From positions 1,302,001-1,366,000 of the forward strand of contig NZ_CP043839.1 of the NCBI RefSeq assembly GCF_032878955.1: DNA of 64,000 nucleotides. Direction: 5' to 3'. The position numbers and the translations under genes were made by a program. Below are positions 18,303 through 27,826 of this stretch, in pieces (position 1 is the first letter of the stretch; every line of letters starts with the position of its first letter). The notes under the pieces are model-generated. The model searched no databases. It saw nothing but the letters and a program-made list of their open reading frames with translations, and was not told the origin of the DNA. Source of the DNA: Butyricimonas paravirosa. Its GTDB lineage: Bacteria; Bacteroidota; Bacteroidia; Bacteroidales; Marinifilaceae.

Positions 18303-19496
18303 TCATGTTGTCGGCTGAATCTCATCCCATTCTGCCCCATCATTTGCCCCAATCAACCAATTAAAAGCATAATGCCGTTCCATCACAACCCCACCATCCA
18401 AGGACGCCGGGGTCTCCTCGCCTTTTACACGGGCATCCACGCAAGCCCAATCATAACGTAACGTCAGATCAGCCTCATCCAAAATCTCCTGCCGATCCCG
18501 AATTTCACCCAACCCCAACACCGTCCCGTTCTCCTTGTGATCAAAAAATAAGCGAGCGATATATGGAACATCACAAATAGTCGAAGGATAAGGCAACTCG
18601 ACAATTCCCAACGCCCACAATAACACGGCACAGCACTCGTAACGCCACAAAAACTGGATACAATCGTATTGTTCAGGAGAAGGATTTTCCAGATAAGCCC
18701 TTTCTAACGGAGTAAATTCATCCATGATATGATACCCCTCGTCAACCCGGGCCACAAACCCTAAAGCCTCTTCCCGATCCGGGTTTTCCGATAACATCAC
18801 CTCTGAATACAAGGCCACGGCAAACAAGGTTTCTGCACGACGAGCTATTTCTTCCGGCTTTCTTATCATCGCCTCACAATCCAATACCTCGCAAGGTAAA
18901 TGTTCCATATAAGGCACTCCCGCCTCTTTCAAACGTACGAAAGAACGTTCCCGACGGGCTTGATCCACGTCTCCCGCCTCCGGACGTCCCACCTCTAACA
19001 AGTCAGAATTCGCCACCGGCCGGAAAGTCTCGTATTCACTCTCGCCCTTGACGGAAAAAAGCAACTTTCCTTTGCTATCAAAAAGACTCATACTCGGATA
19101 AAGCAAAAAGCCATTCACATCTCCCGCCACGTCATAAAACGTGTTAATGATGTAACTCGTCCGATCTTGGTTATCATCCAGTTCGAACTCGATCCCCACG
19201 ATACAATTAAAACACTGTATCTGACGAATCACCTCCTCTTTAATGGCAGTCAAGGGAGTGTCTACCCGTGCAAAATAATTTGCCATACCTTCCGTGTGTT
19301 CAGCTACTTGATCAGCTTGACTTCCCGACTCCATCATAGAGCAACGGATCATCGTATCATCCTGCAACAAGATCATCCAGCGATCATCTTCGGGAGTAAA
19401 CATCTTCGTCACGTCCTGAAAACGCACACGCATAGATTCGGCAACACGACTGAAATCCCCGATTACCGTGTAAAGAGTTAAATTTGCTTTTTCCAT
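18303..19496 (-). CDS. DUF4272 domain-containing protein
   Basis: 397 residues, soluble, acidic, no signal peptide. The C-terminal 200 residues match DUF4272 (EEIARRAETLFAVALYSEV, then ERAYLENPSPEQYD and QFLWRYECCAVLLWALG, with LDEADLTLRYDWACVDAR near the end). The N-terminal half (NLTLYTVIGDFSRV) is less defined and repeats the style of DUF4272 proteins in Bacteroidales. The family has no assigned function. It has its own -7 box and is flanked by terminators on both sides, so it is monocistronic. Confidence 0.85.
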   Translation of the reverse strand: MEKANLTLYTVIGDFSRVAESMRVRFQDVTKMFTPEDDRWMILLQDDTMIRCSMMESGSQADQVAEHTEGMANYFARVDTPLTAIKEEVIRQIQCFNCIVGIEFELDDNQDRTSYIINTFYDVAGDVNGFLLYPSMSLFDSKGKLLFSVKGESEYETFRPVANSDLLEVGRPEAGDVDQARRERSFVRLKEAGVPYMEHLPCEVLDCEAMIRKPEEIARRAETLFAVALYSEVMLSENPDREEALGFVARVDEGYHIMDEFTPLERAYLENPSPEQYDCIQFLWRYECCAVLLWALGIVELPYPSTICDVPYIARLFFDHKENGTVLGLGEIRDRQEILDEADLTLRYDWACVDARVKGEETPASLDGGVVMERHYAFNWLIGANDGAEWDEIQPTT

Positions 19497-19517
19497 ATAT
19501 TCCTTTTTAATTTAGAG

Positions 19518-19525
19518 CAAAGATA
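19518..19525 (-). promoter_or_regulatory. -7 promoter box (TATCTTTG) for the DUF4272 gene
   Basis: The minus strand reads TATCTTTG, an exact TAnnTTTG match, 21 nt upstream of the ATG at 19496. It abuts the terminator of the upstream GH92 gene, so the -33 region falls inside the terminator stem. Confidence 0.65.
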
Positions 19526-19530
19526 AGAAA

Positions 19531-19560
19531 AGAGGCTTCCATTTTACCATCGAAGCCTCT
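19531..19560 (-). terminator. Terminator of the GH92 gene
   Basis: On the minus strand AGAGGCTTC pairs with GAAGCCTCT around a 12-nt loop, and the 3' arm is followed by TTTCTT. It starts about 20 nt after the GH92 stop. The 9-bp stem is perfect. Confidence 0.8.
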
Positions 19561-19580
19561 AAATATAACATGACACTCTT

Positions 19581-21851
19581 CTACTCTCTTTTCAATGAAA
19601 ATGAATAAGGCACATCCTCATCTCCAATACCCCGAAGTTTATTCGGCCGCTCGCTCATTTGGAATTCAATTCGACCGCCATTCAACAAATCTGCATGAGT
19701 AATATAATTCTTCGTGTATACTTTCTTATTCCATTTCATCCATGCGATATAACGGTGCCTATCATCATTACCCGAGGCAACAATCTGTATTTTTTTACCG
19801 TTCTCAAATTTAATCGTTACTTTGGGGAAAAGCGGTGCCCCCAACACGTATTGGTCCGTTCCCGGACACACGGGATAGAACCCCATTGCAGAGAACACGT
19901 ACCATGCCGATGTCTGCCCGTTATCCTCGTCACCGCAATACCCGTCCGGTCCGGGAGTATACATCCGGTTCATCACCTCCCGCAACCAATACTGCGCTTT
20001 CCAAGGCTGTCCGGCATAATTATACAAATAAATCATATGCTGTATCGGCTGATTCCCGTGAGCGTAATTTCCCATATTCATCACAGTCATTTCCCTAATT
20101 TCATGAATCACTCCCCCGTAATAACTCGCATCGAACAAAGGAGGAATAGTAAAAACAGAATCCAACATTCGAACAAAAACCTCCTTTCCCCCCATCAAAT
20201 CAATTATCCCCTGCGGATCATGAAACACCGACCATGTATAGTGCCAACTATTTCCTTCCGTAAAAGCATCCCCCCACTTCAAAGGAGAAAACGGGGTCAT
20301 AAAACTCCCATTTTGATTCTTTCCCCGCATTAACTTCGTCTCCGGATCAAACAAGTATTTATAATTCATTGCCCGTTTTGCATATTTATTGACTTCAACC
20401 TCCGGACGTCCCAAAGCTTTCGCCAACCGATAAATACACCAATCATCATAAGCATACTCCAACGTACGAGCCGCACTTTCCTTTATTCCCACGTTATAAG
20501 GAACGTAGCCCAATTTGTTATAATATTCGTGTCCCAAACGTCCCGTGGAGGAAACTTTAGGATGTACGTGTTCAGTCCCGTGTACTACCCCCTCATACAG
20601 CGCCTTGACATCGGCAACTCGAATCCCCTTCAAGTAAGCATCTGCCAAAACGGAAGCCGAATTATTTCCGACCATACACCCCCGGTGTCCCGGACTCGCC
20701 CATTCTGGGAAAAAACCGCTTTCCTTGTACGTGTTAATCAGCCCCTCCTGAATCTCCTTGTTACGGGAAGGATAAACTAGATTCAACAAAGGAAACAAGC
20801 AACGGAAGGTATCCCAAAACCCCGTGTCTGTATACATATATCCCGGTAACACGTTGCCATTATACGGACTATAATGCACGATATTTCCCGCTGCATCAAA
20901 CTCGTAAAACTTACGCGGGAAAAGCACCGAACGATACAAACAAGAATAAAATACCCGATATTGATCCAGCGAACCGCCCTCCACTTGAATTGCCCCTAGC
21001 ACTTTATTCCATTCCGTCCGACCTTTTTCCACTAACACATCGAAATCATCATTTTCCAACTCTTTCAAATTTCTTTCCGCCTGTTCCAAGCTGATAAACG
21101 AAGAAGCCACCCGAGCGTGTACCTTTTCTCCTTTTTCCGTGCGGAATCCGATCACACTTCCCGCATGATTCGCCTGTTGGTATAACTCATCACTCAACTT
21201 CCCGTCGGCAAAAGTATATTGATACTCAAAAGGCTTATCAAACTCTATCACGAAATAATTTTTGAAATTCCCCGGAACCCCTCCGCTATTCCGAGTCGTA
21301 TATCCCTCGATTCGATTGTTACCCACAATCTTGATAAATGAACCCCGGTCAAACGCATCAACAACAACATACGAATGCTCGCTCTCTGGGAAAGTAAACC
21401 GGAAAAGAGCCGCTCGATCAGTTGTAGTAAATTCAGTAACAACATCATGTTCGGCCAAATAAACCTTGTAATAATAAGGCTTGGCAACTTCTCCCTTGTG
21501 CGAGAACCAACTCGCCCGTTTATCCTGATCAAATTCCGGCGCTCCCACAACTGGCATCAAAGCAAACTGCCCGTAATCGTTAATCCACGGACTAGGTTGG
21601 TGTGTTTGCTTAAATCCCCGTATTTTGTTTGCCGTATACACGTAAGCCCACCCATCACCCATTTTTTCCGTCTGAGGCATCCAAAAATTCATACCCCACG
21701 GACGAGCAATAGCCGGGTAAGTATTCCCTGTAGAGAACTCATACGTGGATTGCGTCCCCATCAAAGGATTCACATAATCTACTGTTTCTTTCCTCCCTTC
21801 TTTGTTTGGCAACATTGCCCCGAAACACAACAAAAATACACATAGATTCAT
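19581..21851 (-). CDS. Alpha-mannosidase, glycoside hydrolase family 92
   Basis: About 756 residues. The start at 21851 (MNLCVFLLCFGAM) gives a plausible export signal; an ATG four codons upstream adds only acidic residues. GH92 hallmarks are VDYVNPLMGT at the N-terminus, EYAYDDWCIYRLAKALG in the middle and GDEDNGQTSAWYVFSAMGFYPVCPG near the C-terminus, the last contributing to the active site with bound calcium. GH92 enzymes trim alpha-linked mannose from N-glycans or yeast mannan. It stands alone, between two terminators, with no susC/D partner next to it. Confidence 0.92.
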   Translation of the reverse strand: MNLCVFLLCFGAMLPNKEGRKETVDYVNPLMGTQSTYEFSTGNTYPAIARPWGMNFWMPQTEKMGDGWAYVYTANKIRGFKQTHQPSPWINDYGQFALMPVVGAPEFDQDKRASWFSHKGEVAKPYYYKVYLAEHDVVTEFTTTDRAALFRFTFPESEHSYVVVDAFDRGSFIKIVGNNRIEGYTTRNSGGVPGNFKNYFVIEFDKPFEYQYTFADGKLSDELYQQANHAGSVIGFRTEKGEKVHARVASSFISLEQAERNLKELENDDFDVLVEKGRTEWNKVLGAIQVEGGSLDQYRVFYSCLYRSVLFPRKFYEFDAAGNIVHYSPYNGNVLPGYMYTDTGFWDTFRCLFPLLNLVYPSRNKEIQEGLINTYKESGFFPEWASPGHRGCMVGNNSASVLADAYLKGIRVADVKALYEGVVHGTEHVHPKVSSTGRLGHEYYNKLGYVPYNVGIKESAARTLEYAYDDWCIYRLAKALGRPEVEVNKYAKRAMNYKYLFDPETKLMRGKNQNGSFMTPFSPLKWGDAFTEGNSWHYTWSVFHDPQGIIDLMGGKEVFVRMLDSVFTIPPLFDASYYGGVIHEIREMTVMNMGNYAHGNQPIQHMIYLYNYAGQPWKAQYWLREVMNRMYTPGPDGYCGDEDNGQTSAWYVFSAMGFYPVCPGTDQYVLGAPLFPKVTIKFENGKKIQIVASGNDDRHRYIAWMKWNKKVYTKNYITHADLLNGGRIEFQMSERPNKLRGIGDEDVPYSFSLKRE

Positions 21852-21987
21852 TTCATCACTCATTCATTTACACATTGATTTCATTTATTCGACACACAAA
21901 TTCCTTATCCTCCCTCTCTATATAAGACAACAAACAAGCAAAAAAGAGGTACAATACATAAAAATAATTTTACCTATACTTAAATCT

Positions 21988-22027
21988 AATTCGAAACGCA
22001 ACGATAAAAACCGCCTCGTTTCGAATT
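21988..22027 (-). terminator. Hairpin after the GldFG gene
   Basis: AATTCGAAACG (21988-21998) pairs perfectly with CGTTTCGAATT (22017-22027). It lies about 57 nt after the stop of the minus-strand permease gene and is followed on that strand by A/T-rich sequence. It is the likely end of the ABC operon. The rest of the 232-bp gap to the GH92 start shows nothing recognisable. Confidence 0.6.
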
Positions 22028-22083
22028 AAAAATGTCCAACTTTCCGAGCAATACAATCTGTTTATCAGGTAATTGCCAAAAAT

Positions 22084-24387
22084 TTATCGTCCTCGTCTCC
22101 TTACCCACACGATAACTCCAGTTATCAACAACAATCCCGGCAACACCCACCAGAATAACCAAGTAGTCACACGCATCCCCGCCTTTCCTAGCTCAATCTT
22201 TCTATCTGGAGCCGGATCCCGACGAGTATCAACAGGTACCTCACCATCCGACAACCAGTAAAAGGAACCGGACACAAGTAAATAATTCGTGGCAGCAACC
22301 TCTCGACGATTTCGACTTCCCTCCCCGTTACTCAAACAGTCAGCATCTCCCAACACCACTATTTTTTGTACTTTATCACCCACCTGACGTTGTAAAGCTA
22401 AAGCTAGCGGCCACGACTTTTCTATTTCCCCGATAGCAGTATTCAATCGCACTGTATCATCCAAAAAATCTGTTGTTTCCAACTCATTCCAAACTCCTAT
22501 AGAATCGCTCATTAACATTGGTATCACCCGAAACCCTTTATCCTCAGCATATTCCATCGGACAACAAGAGGGCATTGTAGCTACCGTTCCATAACGTACC
22601 ATAGAAGTAAAAGCATAAGCGATATCCGTAACAGTTGCCGGAGTAGCTTTACCTAATATCAAATCTGCCGGATAATCCTCTGTCGGACGTACCAACACGC
22701 CCGGCAGAAAACGAACACCCAATGGTTCCACGATCGGATTCATCTCCTCAACTCTCCGGGGCTCTCCTGCTACCAACAAATTCCCCCCACGATCTATATA
22801 TCGACTTAACACGGCATATTCTTCTGGAGAATAAGCAGTCTTGACATCCGCTATAACTAAAATACTTATTTCTTCCGGGATATCCTGTTCCAAACGAACT
22901 TCGCACACGTCAAAACCTTGATTAATCAAAGCATATCTAGCCGGTTTATCGTAAGAAAAACGCAAATAATCACGATCTCCTCCTTTGTGAATATCACGCT
23001 CCCCATGTCCCGTTACAAAACCCACTTTGGGTAGTTTCATCACGATCCGCTTGATCGCCGCAGCTATCTCTTTTTCATCTGGATGCACGATCATATCATC
23101 GTATATCCTTAAAAAAGTCTTTTCTCCACTTTCCCGCTCGATCAAACGTACAAAATTCTTGGCCTCCCCAGCCAATTCCGGGTATTGTACAACCACCTCT
23201 TCATAAGGGCGTACCTTTGCGGTATCCAATTTCCAAACTTCAGCTACCTCTGCCATTTTCTCCCGTAAAGTATGATTCGGAAAATGACGATCCAACACCA
23301 CATTCGTGGTCGTATCATAATAATAAACATACTTCAATTTAATCTCAGGCTTAAAACGAATGAACTTAGACAAACGCTCTTTATCCCGATTTATATTTTC
23401 AGGCGAGGCATACGCATTACGCGACGGGGCTATCAAATTCGAAAACGTAGTAATTGTCATTCCTCCTTCTGCCATTTTCACGATTTCCTGACTATTCTGA
23501 GTTAATGTATTTACTTTCATTCGGGTAGCATCATGATACCATTTCAACACGGGCAACGTCGTAAAATATCCGAGCATAACAGCCAACACACAAATCCCAA
23601 TATATTTTCCCAAATTTATCGCTAAAGTACTTTTCTGCCGAACAGCATTCAAACGCAAGACAGACAACGAGATAAAAAGGGCCGAAACCAAAACAAAATA
23701 TGCGATATCCTCAGAACAGATCATCCCATTAGCAAATTGATTAGCACGTCCGTTAATAGCCAACCAATAAGTCAAATCCCGTACAAATTCAACATGCTGC
23801 CAAGAATTCCCAACATATCCCAACACGGCAAACATCGCAATCGTTCCAATTGCCGCAACGACCTGATAGGAAGTTAAACAAGACATAAACAAACCAATAG
23901 ACGCATAAGTACAAAATAACAAATAGACGCCCAACATACCCACCAGAACAACCGGCATATCAAAATTCTGAACGATACATGCACTATACAATACCACAAT
24001 AAAAACTCCCCCCATCATACATAACCCATACACCATCATGGCAAGAAACTTACCCAAAACAATTTGAGTATTCGTGATCGGGGAAGAATACAGAAGTTTT
24101 ATAGAACCACTACCAAATTCCCGACTCATCAACCCCATCGTTAGCAAAGGAACGTAAAAATACAAATTTCGTTGAATTGACTCGAATAACCCTCTCAGTC
24201 CTGAAAATATAGACATCGTCAAATTCCCTTGCACACGCCCTAACTCCTGCCCCATCACTTTCGGCTCAAGAATAGAACAATAAGTCATTCCAACTTGAAA
24301 CAAGAAAATAACCAGAATTAACCAGGCTACCGGGGAATAAAACAACGTTTGCAATTCCGTCAATGCTAATTTATATATTTTTTTCAT
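22084..24387 (-). CDS. Fused ABC-2 permease and GldG-type protein (GldF-GldG)
   Basis: 767 residues. The N-terminal about 250 residues are a six-helix ABC-2 permease as in GldF (ALTELQTLFYSPVAWLILVIFLF, REFGSGSIKLLYSSPI). Residues about 265-720 match the GldG/IFT52-like periplasmic domain (YIDRGGNLLVAGEPRR; LVVLGDADCLSN-type motif seen as IVVLGDADCLSN). A last membrane helix (LFWWVLPGLLLITGVIVW) precedes a basic tail. GldA, GldF and GldG form an ABC transporter needed for gliding in Flavobacterium, but non-gliding Bacteroidales also carry it. The gene is 8 nt downstream of its ATPase. Confidence 0.85.
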   Translation of the reverse strand: MKKIYKLALTELQTLFYSPVAWLILVIFLFQVGMTYCSILEPKVMGQELGRVQGNLTMSIFSGLRGLFESIQRNLYFYVPLLTMGLMSREFGSGSIKLLYSSPITNTQIVLGKFLAMMVYGLCMMGGVFIVVLYSACIVQNFDMPVVLVGMLGVYLLFCTYASIGLFMSCLTSYQVVAAIGTIAMFAVLGYVGNSWQHVEFVRDLTYWLAINGRANQFANGMICSEDIAYFVLVSALFISLSVLRLNAVRQKSTLAINLGKYIGICVLAVMLGYFTTLPVLKWYHDATRMKVNTLTQNSQEIVKMAEGGMTITTFSNLIAPSRNAYASPENINRDKERLSKFIRFKPEIKLKYVYYYDTTTNVVLDRHFPNHTLREKMAEVAEVWKLDTAKVRPYEEVVVQYPELAGEAKNFVRLIERESGEKTFLRIYDDMIVHPDEKEIAAAIKRIVMKLPKVGFVTGHGERDIHKGGDRDYLRFSYDKPARYALINQGFDVCEVRLEQDIPEEISILVIADVKTAYSPEEYAVLSRYIDRGGNLLVAGEPRRVEEMNPIVEPLGVRFLPGVLVRPTEDYPADLILGKATPATVTDIAYAFTSMVRYGTVATMPSCCPMEYAEDKGFRVIPMLMSDSIGVWNELETTDFLDDTVRLNTAIGEIEKSWPLALALQRQVGDKVQKIVVLGDADCLSNGEGSRNRREVAATNYLLVSGSFYWLSDGEVPVDTRRDPAPDRKIELGKAGMRVTTWLFWWVLPGLLLITGVIVWVRRRGR

Positions 24388-24395
24388 ATCACTTA

Positions 24396-25322
24396 CTATT
24401 TACTTTTTTTAGACAACTCTGCAAATATTGAATCCAAAGAACTCTTTTCCTGACGAATCTCTGTTAAATGCCACCCCTTACGCACACTGGCTTCCACCAC
24501 CCGGTCTATCACATCCATAGCGTCATTATATTTCAACCGATAATGGATTCCACCTAAATAATTCACGTCAAGCACACCCTCTAACTCCTTCAATTCAGCC
24601 TCCCCCGGATTTTCTCGTAAAGAAACGAATATCGTATTCGGAATAATATAATTATCAAAATCCCGAACCGTTCCCGAGAAAATTAATTGTCCGTTTTCAA
24701 TCATAAAAATATGATCACACACCGCCTGCACCTCCGGCAATATATGTGTTGAAAGAATCACCGTACGCTCCTCGGCTATCTTTTTAATTAAATTCCGAAC
24801 TTCAGCAATTTGATTCGGATCCAACCCGTTTGTCGGCTCATCCAACACAACAAAATCAGGGTTGTGAATAATAGCTTGAGCAATCCCGACCCGTTGTTGA
24901 TAACCACCGGAAAGATTACGAATCAACCGATTACGGAAATGTGTTATATTACATTGTTCCAAGACCCGATCTATCGCCTCTCCCACCTGTCTACCCGGAA
25001 TATCCCGCATATTAGCACAATGTTTCAAATACTCCTCCACCGTAAGATCTACATGCAACGGGGCCTTTTGCGGTAAAAAACCGATTAGACGTTTAGCCTC
25101 CACCGGATGTTTACGAGTATCAATGCCTCGGATAAACACATCACCCTCGGTCTGTTTCAAAACCCCACACATAATATTCATCGTGGTCGACTTTCCCGCT
25201 CCATTCGACCCCAATAACCCGTAAATACCATGTTTATTTATTTCCAAACTTATATCCTTAACGGCCCAATGAACCGAATAGCGGTGAAAAAGATGCTCCA
25301 CCTTCACAATAGATTGTTCCAT
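24396..25322 (-). CDS. ABC transporter ATP-binding protein (GldA-like)
   Basis: 308 residues, cytoplasmic ATPase. Walker A is GSNGAGKST (38-46), the signature is LSGGYQQRVGIAQ and Walker B is FVVLDEPTNGLDP. A C-terminal DUF4162-like tail of about 80 residues is usual for ABC-2 drug or gliding exporters. It should energise the fused permease encoded 8 nt downstream. GldA is the best family name, though CcmA/NatA-type exporters share the fold. Confidence 0.88.
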   Translation of the reverse strand: MEQSIVKVEHLFHRYSVHWAVKDISLEINKHGIYGLLGSNGAGKSTTMNIMCGVLKQTEGDVFIRGIDTRKHPVEAKRLIGFLPQKAPLHVDLTVEEYLKHCANMRDIPGRQVGEAIDRVLEQCNITHFRNRLIRNLSGGYQQRVGIAQAIIHNPDFVVLDEPTNGLDPNQIAEVRNLIKKIAEERTVILSTHILPEVQAVCDHIFMIENGQLIFSGTVRDFDNYIIPNTIFVSLRENPGEAELKELEGVLDVNYLGGIHYRLKYNDAMDVIDRVVEASVRKGWHLTEIRQEKSSLDSIFAELSKKSK

Positions 25323-25399
25323 ACATTTTTGTTATAAGATTTACACAATACATTCCACTAAAGGTCTTTTATAGATCTTTATCAATTCTCGATTTAATA

Positions 25400-25457
25400 G
25401 ATTCAGTGATTTCAAATTTCACTCGCATCGCAAAGTCCCCTTTACAATCACTGAATC
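25400..25457. repeat. Inverted repeat between locus B and the ABC operon
   Basis: GATTCAGTGATT (25400-25411) and AATCACTGAATC (25446-25457) are perfect 12-bp inverted copies with a 34-nt loop. They lie 72 nt after the end of the PKD-like gene of locus B and upstream of the ABC ATPase. It could be the locus B terminator, an mRNA end structure or an operator. Confidence 0.65.
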
Positions 25458-25528
25458 ATTCTACCAAACATTACACATTAAATTTACATGATTATAATAT
25501 CAAACTTGTTTCCCCCGACAAACTCTTT

Positions 25529-27094
25529 TTACTCATCGGTTTTCGGCATATTATATTTATTCCAATTCGACCATTTAAATTCAAGATCAACAATTCGCCC
25601 GAAACCATCTTTTTGATAAATCAAATGCTTGGGGTCAAAAAGATGTTCATTCTTTATCGTAAACGTTGCGAAAATTCCATTAGCCGTCACAACACCTAAC
25701 TCTGTTTCCGACGAGTTGGTCTCGATATCCACAATCACATCTCCCCCTTCAACCTCATCAAACTTGTAAGCTTTCTTGGTTGACAAATCATACCAATAAA
25801 TCGTATTACCACTCGAAAAGAAAAAGTACGCACGTTGCCTTAACCGATAAAACTTAGAATCTTCACTCAAATATTTCGTCCCGTCAAAATTCGATTGGTC
25901 ACAGCTAGACATAGCTATTGCAGAAAAAGGCGGGTTTACCGTGGGAACAAAATAAGCCACTCGCATATTCAAAGCTTTCACGACATCTCCTTTCCTGAAA
26001 AGGGCAAAAGTGGGTATATCACTCCACGATGCTTCTTGTCCGGAACGCATATACAACAAATCCCAGTCCCCGTAGTCATTCAAATTTATCAACGTGTCCA
26101 CGTCAAGCATACGAATTGGATAAAACTTCTTGATAGCAGAAGTATTATACCCGCTCCCAAACCACAACAACCGACGATTTTCAGCATCATTAAAAGCATT
26201 AAAAAAAGCTGCCGTGGGTTTTCCGGTAAAAATGATATCCCGAATATTCAAACGCTCTCCTTCCAACTGCATACGTACACCCGTGAAAGGAGTCGTGAAT
26301 AAATCGACCTTTCTACCATCATCAAAATAATCCCTAGAATATAGATTTCCATTCTCATCCAACAAAAAATCCACCCCGTTTCCCCAAAAGAAATCCTTCA
26401 CATTCAATCCGACAGGTACATCCCCCACGAAATCCTGGGCAACAGTCATTTCTTTGATATAAGAAGACCCATTCAAATACAATGCCCCACTCTCTTGAAT
26501 CACGACCACAACCGTACTATTATTATGTATGATCTGTCTCAATCGTTTCGGTCCACTCCCCAAACTCTCATTCGGGTAAAGTGTTTTATACAAATCCGAG
26601 TACTCCGTATAGAAACGCTTTTTATCATCCGTCATTTCCGGCCGAATATACGACAAGGCAGACTCTCCACTTTTCTCACTCAAAATCAACCAGCCTTGAC
26701 TCAAAGCCGCCTGTCCTGTCAACGTCACCTCATCGGAAGAATGCACAACCTTCGTGCGCAAATCCATAGCACACATTCTCACCCCTACACTCTTCTCCGC
26801 ATTAGGATAAAAATCCAGATCGAAACCGACACAGGCCGTGTCAACAGCGGCAATGCCTTCTTTTTTATTCATTATCTCCCACCAATAACTGTAATTCACG
26901 GAATCTCCCTCTTGCTCGTATATCACCTTTGGAGAATAAAAATAACGCTCTCCCAAATAATACGTCTTATTTTGCGGATTCACTTCAAAAGTAATCCCAT
27001 TCGTGGGGGTATAATCATAATGCCCTTTATCCTCGTAACAACCATTCAGCATCAATACTCCGGCCACAAGACTGATATAACTAATTTTATTCAT
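25529..27094 (-). CDS. PKD-like family surface lipoprotein (locus B)
   Basis: About 521 residues from the ATG at 27094; the only earlier start is a TTG. The lipoprotein signal ends at LNGC (Cys19), directly followed by YEDKGHYDYTP, the N-terminal signature of the PKD_2 / PKD-like lipoproteins of Bacteroidales. A PKD-type beta domain (about 25-115) is followed by a larger, probably propeller-like region starting LSQGWLILSEKSGES. It is likely a surface ligand-binding accessory of the SusC/D pair. It is the last gene of the locus; the gap after DUF4843 is 19 nt. Confidence 0.82.
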   Translation of the reverse strand: MNKISYISLVAGVLMLNGCYEDKGHYDYTPTNGITFEVNPQNKTYYLGERYFYSPKVIYEQEGDSVNYSYWWEIMNKKEGIAAVDTACVGFDLDFYPNAEKSVGVRMCAMDLRTKVVHSSDEVTLTGQAALSQGWLILSEKSGESALSYIRPEMTDDKKRFYTEYSDLYKTLYPNESLGSGPKRLRQIIHNNSTVVVVIQESGALYLNGSSYIKEMTVAQDFVGDVPVGLNVKDFFWGNGVDFLLDENGNLYSRDYFDDGRKVDLFTTPFTGVRMQLEGERLNIRDIIFTGKPTAAFFNAFNDAENRRLLWFGSGYNTSAIKKFYPIRMLDVDTLINLNDYGDWDLLYMRSGQEASWSDIPTFALFRKGDVVKALNMRVAYFVPTVNPPFSAIAMSSCDQSNFDGTKYLSEDSKFYRLRQRAYFFFSSGNTIYWYDLSTKKAYKFDEVEGGDVIVDIETNSSETELGVVTANGIFATFTIKNEHLFDPKHLIYQKDGFGRIVDLEFKWSNWNKYNMPKTDE

Positions 27095-27113
27095 AACTTT
27101 TTCCAATTAAATA

Positions 27114-27809
27114 TTAACCTCTCACCGGAACCTCTGTTATGTCCGCCAATTTAATCCCATTATATTCTGTCACACCAGCTTTTTCCTGATCTTCCAACCA
27201 ATACTTAAACTGCAAAGCGTAAGCACGTTTCTCGGCTGGTGACTTTTCACTTAAGTCCGTTTGATTCGTAACGATAATAAATAACGTATATTTATCATCA
27301 CTATACGTACCCAAATAATCATTTATGATACCCCGATCCCACCAATCCGGTTGAGATATTTTATCACTAACTCGCACGATGGCATAATCATTATCCGAAG
27401 GAATAACCGTGAAATTCCCATTATCTTTTAAACGCAAAACAATCCGGAACTCATCCTTTTTCATATCTGCCGTACGATTTAATTTCATCCGTAAAGTGTC
27501 AGAAAAAACACCGGCCCCGAAAGTCACTCGTTCCAGTGAAAAGTGAGTACCCTCAATACCGGTACTCATATCTTTATCCACAACCACCTCGTAATCCAAA
27601 GCCGAAGCGAGCACGTTTCCCACAATCTCTACCGGCAACTTTACCTCGAACGAACTTGCTGTCGGGTAATTAACAAACGACACTCTTACCGAATCTTGGT
27701 AGGTACTCGTAAAGCGAATATAATTCTCCGGTGCATTATACCTCATAATCTTCTCTTCACTACAAGAGAAAAACACCAAAACAAGGAAAATAACATATAT
27801 CTTATTCAT
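27114..27809 (-). CDS. DUF4843 lipoprotein (locus B)
   Basis: About 231 residues. The start at 27809 gives a compact lipoprotein signal (MNKIYVIFLVLVFFSC, Cys15-16). An alternative ATG at 27827 overlaps the susD stop as TAATG and would allow translational coupling. DUF4843 features are a Calx-beta-like extended beta region followed by QPDWWDRGIINDYLGTYSDDKY. The family is always close to SusD and PKD-like genes in my knowledge; its role in the surface complex is unknown. Confidence 0.82.
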   Translation of the reverse strand: MNKIYVIFLVLVFFSCSEEKIMRYNAPENYIRFTSTYQDSVRVSFVNYPTASSFEVKLPVEIVGNVLASALDYEVVVDKDMSTGIEGTHFSLERVTFGAGVFSDTLRMKLNRTADMKKDEFRIVLRLKDNGNFTVIPSDNDYAIVRVSDKISQPDWWDRGIINDYLGTYSDDKYTLFIIVTNQTDLSEKSPAEKRAYALQFKYWLEDQEKAGVTEYNGIKLADITEVPVRG

Positions 27810-27826
27810 AACTCTACACTCTATCA

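Noticed and set aside
19659..20333. Plus-strand open frame of about 225 codons opposite the GH92 gene
   Set aside because: The GH92 gene covers this region with clear catalytic motifs; the opposite frame has no recognisable features.
25400..25457. Invertible promoter controlling the ABC operon
   Set aside because: The inverted repeats enclose only 34 bp, with no promoter box inside and no recombinase gene nearby.
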